From Leucobacter denitrificans (lineage in GTDB: Bacteria > Actinomycetota > Actinomycetes > Actinomycetales > Microbacteriaceae), in NCBI RefSeq assembly GCF_014396385.1, contig NZ_CP060716.1, forward strand, positions 2,108,001-2,172,000: a DNA stretch of 64,000 bases, in the 5' to 3' direction. Below are positions 60,079 to 64,000 of this stretch, one piece after another (position 1 is the stretch's first letter; every line of letters begins with the position of its first letter). Made by a program: the position numbers and the translations under genes. The notes under the pieces were generated by a model. It ran no database searches and had not been told where the DNA came from. It saw only the letters and a list, made by a program, of their open reading frames with translations.

Positions 60079-61116
60079 ATGGGTCTGTTCAGTTCGCGTG
60101 GAAAGTTTGATCCCGCACCAGTAGACGGTCGCGACCTGCTGCTTGCTGATCTCGACGGAGTCATCTACCGCGGAACACGCGAGCTCCCAGGAGCGGTCGA
60201 CGCATTGAATACGGCGGCCCAAAACTCGAAGCTCGGGTACCTCACCAACAACGCCTCACGAACCGATGTAGCGGTAGCTGAGCACCTCAGCGAACTGGGA
60301 CTCAACGCTGCACCCGAAGACGTCGTGACTTCACCGCAGGCCGCCATAGCACTTCTGCGCGAACTTATTCCTGCAGGCTCGCGCGTGCTGGTGGTCGGCG
60401 GCGAAGGGGTCACAGCAGAACTCACCAAGGCCGGCTTCGAGTGGACACGCAGTGCTGAGGACAATCCTGACGCGGTTCTCCAAGGCTTCGCTCAAGACGT
60501 CGGGTGGGAAGACCTCGCAGAGGCTTCGTACGCGCTGCAGGAGGAGCCTGGGCGCGATCCACTGCCATGGGTGGCAACCAACACAGACTGGACAATACCG
60601 CGCGCGCGGGGAATCGCGCCGGGTAACGGGACTCTGGTTTCGGCGGTGCACACGGCGGTGCAGAGGCTGCCGGTGTTCGCAGGCAAACCCGAGACGCCGA
60701 TTTATGAGTCTGCGTTTGAGCGGTTCGGCACTCGTAACGCGCTGATGATCGGCGACCGACTCGACACCGACATCAAGGGTGCGGTCGCGGTTGGTATACC
60801 GTCATTGCTGGTGCTCACTGGGGTGGATCGGCCGAAGCAGCTGCTCTCGGCCTCAAAAGACATGCGGCCCGACTACATCGTCGCCACACTCCGCGACATG
60901 CTTGAGCCGTACCGGGCGGCGGAGACGCTTCGTGACGGGACTGTGCGCGTGGGGTCTGCGAAGGTGCGCATGGACGAGCACGTGGTGCGAGTGATGGCTG
61001 AGGGTGATGATCCACTGAATCTCTTGCGCGCCGGGTGCGAAGCTATCTGGGCGTCAGGGCGTGCGATTTACGCGCTCAAGGTACCCGAGATTCTGCTTGA
61101 GGATCACTGGCGGTAG
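60079..61116 (+). CDS. HAD-IIA family sugar/nucleotide phosphatase
   Basis: 345 aa. Motif I DLDGVIYRG with the nucleophile Asp, motif II LTNNASRTDVAVAEHL (NagD-like), a C2B cap, and late GKPETPIYESAFERF and MIGDRLDTDIKGA (motif IV). HAD-IIA enzymes hydrolyse sugar phosphates, nucleotides or glycerol phosphate; the substrate is not given by sequence. Four bases after the RGG-TPR gene, so probably the same operon. Confidence 0.88.
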   Translation: MGLFSSRGKFDPAPVDGRDLLLADLDGVIYRGTRELPGAVDALNTAAQNSKLGYLTNNASRTDVAVAEHLSELGLNAAPEDVVTSPQAAIALLRELIPAGSRVLVVGGEGVTAELTKAGFEWTRSAEDNPDAVLQGFAQDVGWEDLAEASYALQEEPGRDPLPWVATNTDWTIPRARGIAPGNGTLVSAVHTAVQRLPVFAGKPETPIYESAFERFGTRNALMIGDRLDTDIKGAVAVGIPSLLVLTGVDRPKQLLSASKDMRPDYIVATLRDMLEPYRAAETLRDGTVRVGSAKVRMDEHVVRVMAEGDDPLNLLRAGCEAIWASGRAIYALKVPEILLEDHWR

Positions 61117-61126
61117 CGAGTTGCCA

Positions 61127-62383
61127 TTACAGGCCGAGTGCCATAGACAGTAACAGCCAGAGATTTAGCCCAATAATCAGCGCAACGACGACGAGCGCTG
61201 TGAGTCGCAAGGGGAGCTTGTTTGCGAACTCGCCCATGAGCCCACGCCTACTCGTGAGCTTGATGAGCGGTATGAGCGCAAACGGTATGCCGAACGAGAG
61301 CACCACCTGACTCACGACGAGTGCCCAGGTCGGATCAACGCCGATGCCGAGGAGTATGAGCGCGGGCAGGAGCGTCACCATGCGCCTCGCGAGCAGAGGC
61401 ACCCGAATAGTCAACAGACCGGCCATAATCTCGGAGCCCGCATAGGCGCCGACCGACGTCGAGGCAAGGCCCGATACAAGCAATCCGATTGCGAAAATTA
61501 CCCCAACGGCGGGACCTAAGTGTTCGCTGATCGCTGCTGCGGCGCCCTCGATTGTGTCAGTGCCTTCGACGCCGGGGAGCGAAGCAGCTGCGAGTAACAG
61601 CATCGAGATGTTCACGCCACCCGCGACGATAAGCGCGAGGATCACATCGAGCTTGGTTGCTCGGAGGAGCATACGGACACGCATCGCCCCCGATTCACCC
61701 GGCCCGTGGTCTCGACCGTGCCTGTCGCGTGCGAGGGACGAGTGGAGATAGATGGCGTGTGGCATGACAGTCGCGCCGAGCATGCTTGCGGCGAGCAGCA
61801 CCGATTGGCTGTCTGCGAAGCGGGGAGCGAGGCCAGCGAACATGGCGGCCGGGTCGAGGTCACTCACGAACAGGCCACCCACGAATCCGAAAGTAATAAT
61901 GAGCAGCATTGCCATGATGACCGCTTCGAATGCGCGCTGCTGCCTGCCCTGCAGCGCGAGGATGAGCAGCGAGAAGGCGCCGACGATGACGCCACCCGCG
62001 AGAAGCGGGATACCAAACAAGATGTACAGCGCAAGCGCGCCACCAATGACCTCTGCGAGATCTGTGGCGGCGGCCACCAGTTCAGCCTGGATCCAATACA
62101 GTCGCCGTGAGGCAGGCTTGAGACGAGCGCCGAGCAACTCGGGGAGGCTCTTGCCAGTGACCAGCCCGAGCTTTGCCGAGAGGTACTGCACAATGACCGC
62201 CATCGCGTTCGCTGCCACGAGCACCCAGAGCAAGAGGTATCCGTAGGTCGCGCCGGCCGAAAGGTTCGCCGCGACATTGCCCGGATCTACATACGCGATA
62301 GCCGCCACAAATGCTGGACCGAGCAGGCGCAAGAGGCCTCTCTCGGGCGCTGGTTTCGTGGCGGGCTTAGTGGCAGTGGTCAT
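61127..62383 (-). CDS. mntH: Nramp family Mn2+/divalent metal transporter
   Basis: 418 aa with eleven helices. Helix 1 DPGNVAANLSAGATYGY carries the conserved Asp-Pro-Gly-Asn metal site, and helix 6 has VMPHAIYLHSSLARDR with the Met and His typical of Nramp. It imports Mn2+ (or Fe2+) with H+. The small upstream region has TATTAT nine bases before the ATG as a possible -10; no certain MntR or DtxR box is visible. Confidence 0.93.
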   Translation of the reverse strand: MTTATKPATKPAPERGLLRLLGPAFVAAIAYVDPGNVAANLSAGATYGYLLLWVLVAANAMAVIVQYLSAKLGLVTGKSLPELLGARLKPASRRLYWIQAELVAAATDLAEVIGGALALYILFGIPLLAGGVIVGAFSLLILALQGRQQRAFEAVIMAMLLIITFGFVGGLFVSDLDPAAMFAGLAPRFADSQSVLLAASMLGATVMPHAIYLHSSLARDRHGRDHGPGESGAMRVRMLLRATKLDVILALIVAGGVNISMLLLAAASLPGVEGTDTIEGAAAAISEHLGPAVGVIFAIGLLVSGLASTSVGAYAGSEIMAGLLTIRVPLLARRMVTLLPALILLGIGVDPTWALVVSQVVLSFGIPFALIPLIKLTSRRGLMGEFANKLPLRLTALVVVALIIGLNLWLLLSMALGL

Positions 62384-62474
62384 GGTGTTTCTATAATAGT
62401 CCGATCTGCAGAATATAAAAGTTCGTCATGCCGAACATCTGTGGAAAACTGGTTCGCAGATCAGGGTTTGCGGC

Positions 62475-62480
62475 TAGTCT
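62475..62480 (+). promoter_or_regulatory. -10 box of a leaderless transcript (tlyA operon)
   Basis: TAGTCT ends six bases before ATG 62487. Confidence 0.5.
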
Positions 62481-62486
62481 TGAGGT

Positions 62487-62672
62487 ATGGAGAGCGCAAC
62501 ACCAAGTCAGCCCGAAGACGGTGAAGTGCTGCCAGAGGAAGGCAGTGACGGGCTGCTCGACCGTCTCGAACTCATCGAGTCTCAGCCGCTCGAGCATCGC
62601 GCGGCAGGCTTTGAGCAACTGCATGACGCACTCCTTGCTGAGCTGCAGCGTAGCGACCACGATGGTGCATGA
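62487..62672 (+). CDS. Small acidic protein upstream of tlyA
   Basis: 61 aa, acidic (EDGEVLPEEGSDGLLDRLELIE), no Cys, with a helical LEHRAAGFEQLHDALLAELQR segment. Short acidic proteins of this type sit between HAD-IIA and tlyA genes in actinobacteria; function unknown. It starts directly at a leaderless ATG and overlaps tlyA by 11 bases, so its translation probably feeds tlyA. Confidence 0.75.
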   Translation: MESATPSQPEDGEVLPEEGSDGLLDRLELIESQPLEHRAAGFEQLHDALLAELQRSDHDGA

Positions 62673-63540
62673 CTCGGTAGTGCCTGAAGCAGCGAGGGCT
62701 GAGCGGCGTTGGGCAGGGGTGCCGACACGAGCAGATCGCGCGCTTGCCGAAGTCGGACTCGCGCGCTCTCGTAGCCATGCGTCTGAGCTCATCGCGTCGT
62801 CCCGGGTGCAGGTCGACGGAGTCGTCGTGACGAAAGCCGGAGTGAAGGTACACGAGGGTGCTCTGCTTGAGGTGACAGGTGGCGACGACTACGTGAGTCG
62901 AGGCGCACACAAGCTTGTCGCTGCACTCGACAGTTTCAATATCAACCCAGCGGGCCGTCTCGCGCTCGACCTCGGTGCCTCTACTGGCGGATTTACGCAG
63001 GTCTTGCTCGAGCGAAATGCCCGCAAAGTGCTCGCGGTAGACGTGGGGCACGACCAACTTGCCGATCAGATCCGGGCCGACTCACGGGTTCGCGTGGTTG
63101 AGGGCTGCAACGCCAGAAATCTCGATAGTGAAGAGCTTTCGCGTCTCACCGATGTGAACGAGGCGCCGAGCCTCGTCGTGGCAGACCTTTCGTTCATCTC
63201 GCTCACCCTCGTGCTTCCCGCGATCTCGAGGTGTGCGTCGACAGACGCAGATCTCGCACTGCTCATCAAACCGCAGTTCGAGGTGGGTCGTGTGCGCGGT
63301 GGCGTCGTGACCGATCCGGCGCAGTGGCGGGAGGCGATCCACAAAGTGCTTGACGCGGCGAGCCAGTGCGGCCTCGAACCATGGGGCCTCGCGCTCTCAC
63401 CAATCGCGGGGAGCGAGGGGAACCGAGAGTTTCTTGTGCACTTCGTGCGCGGTGAGACAGCAGATCCGAGAGAATGGGAAGAGCGCGTGCGTGAACTGTG
63501 TGCGCGAGCCGCTGCAAAAGGAGAGGGGAGCCCCGTATGA
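62662..63540 (+). CDS. tlyA: TlyA family rRNA 2'-O-methyltransferase
   Basis: 292 aa from ATG 62662 (GTG 62665 is also possible). N-terminal S4 RNA-binding domain (RADRALAEVGLARSRSHASELIASSRVQVDG), then an FtsJ-like methyltransferase with SAM loop LALDLGASTGGFTQ and VLAVDVGHDQL, later LLIKPQFEVGR. TlyA methylates ribose of 16S and 23S rRNA and affects capreomycin sensitivity. It overlaps nadK by four bases. Confidence 0.93.
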   Translation: MVHDSVVPEAARAERRWAGVPTRADRALAEVGLARSRSHASELIASSRVQVDGVVVTKAGVKVHEGALLEVTGGDDYVSRGAHKLVAALDSFNINPAGRLALDLGASTGGFTQVLLERNARKVLAVDVGHDQLADQIRADSRVRVVEGCNARNLDSEELSRLTDVNEAPSLVVADLSFISLTLVLPAISRCASTDADLALLIKPQFEVGRVRGGVVTDPAQWREAIHKVLDAASQCGLEPWGLALSPIAGSEGNREFLVHFVRGETADPREWEERVRELCARAAAKGEGSPV

Positions 63541-64000
63541 CCCACGATGCGTCGAAGCGACACATGCTCATCGTTTCCCACACCTACCGGCCCGAGGCTA
63601 TCGTGGCGACCAACGAGGTCGTGACTGCGCTCCTTGACGCAGGCGTGGTTCCGGTGTTCTGTGAAGAGGACTACACGGATTTCTCGACACACGTCGATAT
63701 GACGCGGGCAGCGGTGCTCGGCACAGACGTGCCGCTCAGTGACGTCGAGGTTGCGTTCGTGCTCGGTGGTGACGGCACAATCCTGCGAGCCGCAGAGGTA
63801 CTTCGTGGATCGGCGTGCCCCATCATGGGCGTGAACCTTGGGCACGTGGGCTTTCTTGCCGAAATGGAAAGCCTTGACCTCGGTTTCACCGTTGAACAGG
63901 TGCTCGCTGGCAACTACACGGTCGACGAGCGGCTCGCGCTCGAGGTGCTCGCGGAGCACGACGGCCAGATTATCGCCGACACGTGGGCGCTCAACGAAGC
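63537..64000 (+). CDS. nadK: NAD kinase, 3' end outside window
   Basis: First 154 codons. The diagnostic FVLGGDGTILRAAE (ATP/NAD site GGDGT) and PIMGVNLGHVGFLAEM are present. It phosphorylates NAD to NADP with ATP or polyphosphate. The ATG overlaps the tlyA stop by four bases; tlyA-nadK (then usually recN) is the conserved actinobacterial order. It runs off the window end. Confidence 0.95.
   Translation, partial: MTHDASKRHMLIVSHTYRPEAIVATNEVVTALLDAGVVPVFCEEDYTDFSTHVDMTRAAVLGTDVPLSDVEVAFVLGGDGTILRAAEVLRGSACPIMGVNLGHVGFLAEMESLDLGFTVEQVLAGNYTVDERLALEVLAEHDGQIIADTWALNE

Noticed and set aside
61140..62400. MntR/DtxR operator upstream of mntH
   Set aside because: I looked for a TTAGG-type palindrome between 62384 and 62486 and did not see a convincing one.

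Overview
The window looks like chromosome of a high-GC actinobacterium, most likely family Microbacteriaceae (Leucobacter-like). The evidence is the 16S sequence, an rrn operon ordered 16S-23S-5S with no tRNA in its spacer, malate:quinone oxidoreductase, and many genes that start directly downstream of a TANNNT -10 box (leaderless style). Genus is not decided from the sequence alone.

Layout. 1-4 kb: end of a nucleoside phosphorylase-like gene, then a minus-strand run of a pirin-GNAT fusion, a NUDIX-LOG fusion and an AI-2E-type permease broken by an in-frame TAA. 4-5.6 kb: a secreted protein of unknown function and a membrane-anchored sortase-like protein. 5.7-25.8 kb: a nearly complete nitrate-respiration island. 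It has molybdenum cofactor genes (DUF6457-mobA-moeA; moaA; moaE-moeZ; moaD-moeA-moaC-mogA), a Cys-rich winged-helix regulator, narK, narGHJI and modABC. narG carries a one-base deletion, and the P450 gene at the end of the last Moco operon carries a one-base insertion. 25.9-29.2 kb: LysR regulator, CaiB-type CoA-transferase and glutaryl-CoA dehydrogenase, probably for glutarate catabolism. 29.4-38.3 kb: housekeeping genes (tRNA-Ser, radA, mqo, argF-argH, a two-component system, tyrS).

38.35-48.05 kb is the most unusual part: a small type VII-like secretion locus. It has two copies of a ~150-bp promoter block, each beginning with a perfect DnaA-box-like 9-mer. The first copy precedes a dead 24-codon esx-like start, a small helical protein, a DUF1023-type alpha/beta-hydrolase candidate effector and two tandem paralogous lipoproteins (candidate immunity). 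The second copy precedes a WXG100-family protein, a 1567-aa FHA-FtsK/EssC-type ATPase and a YiaA-type membrane protein. No other core T7SS membrane gene is present here. G+C is visibly lower than in the flanks.

48.05-52.24 kb: an XRE-cupin regulator divergent from a ureohydrolase (agmatinase-like), a SnoaL-like protein, an NCS1 permease and a metal-dependent cyclase-family hydrolase; together these look like a catabolic operon for an unidentified guanidino or N-heterocyclic substrate. 52.4-58.3 kb: the rrn operon, closed by a 21-bp perfect-stem terminator. 58.36-64 kb: an RGG/RD-repeat protein with a TPR-like C-terminus, a HAD-IIA phosphatase, mntH, a small acidic protein, tlyA and the start of nadK.

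Three gene-breaking single-base lesions (AI-2E permease, narG, P450) in 64 kb are either real decay or assembly errors; the sequence alone cannot say which.
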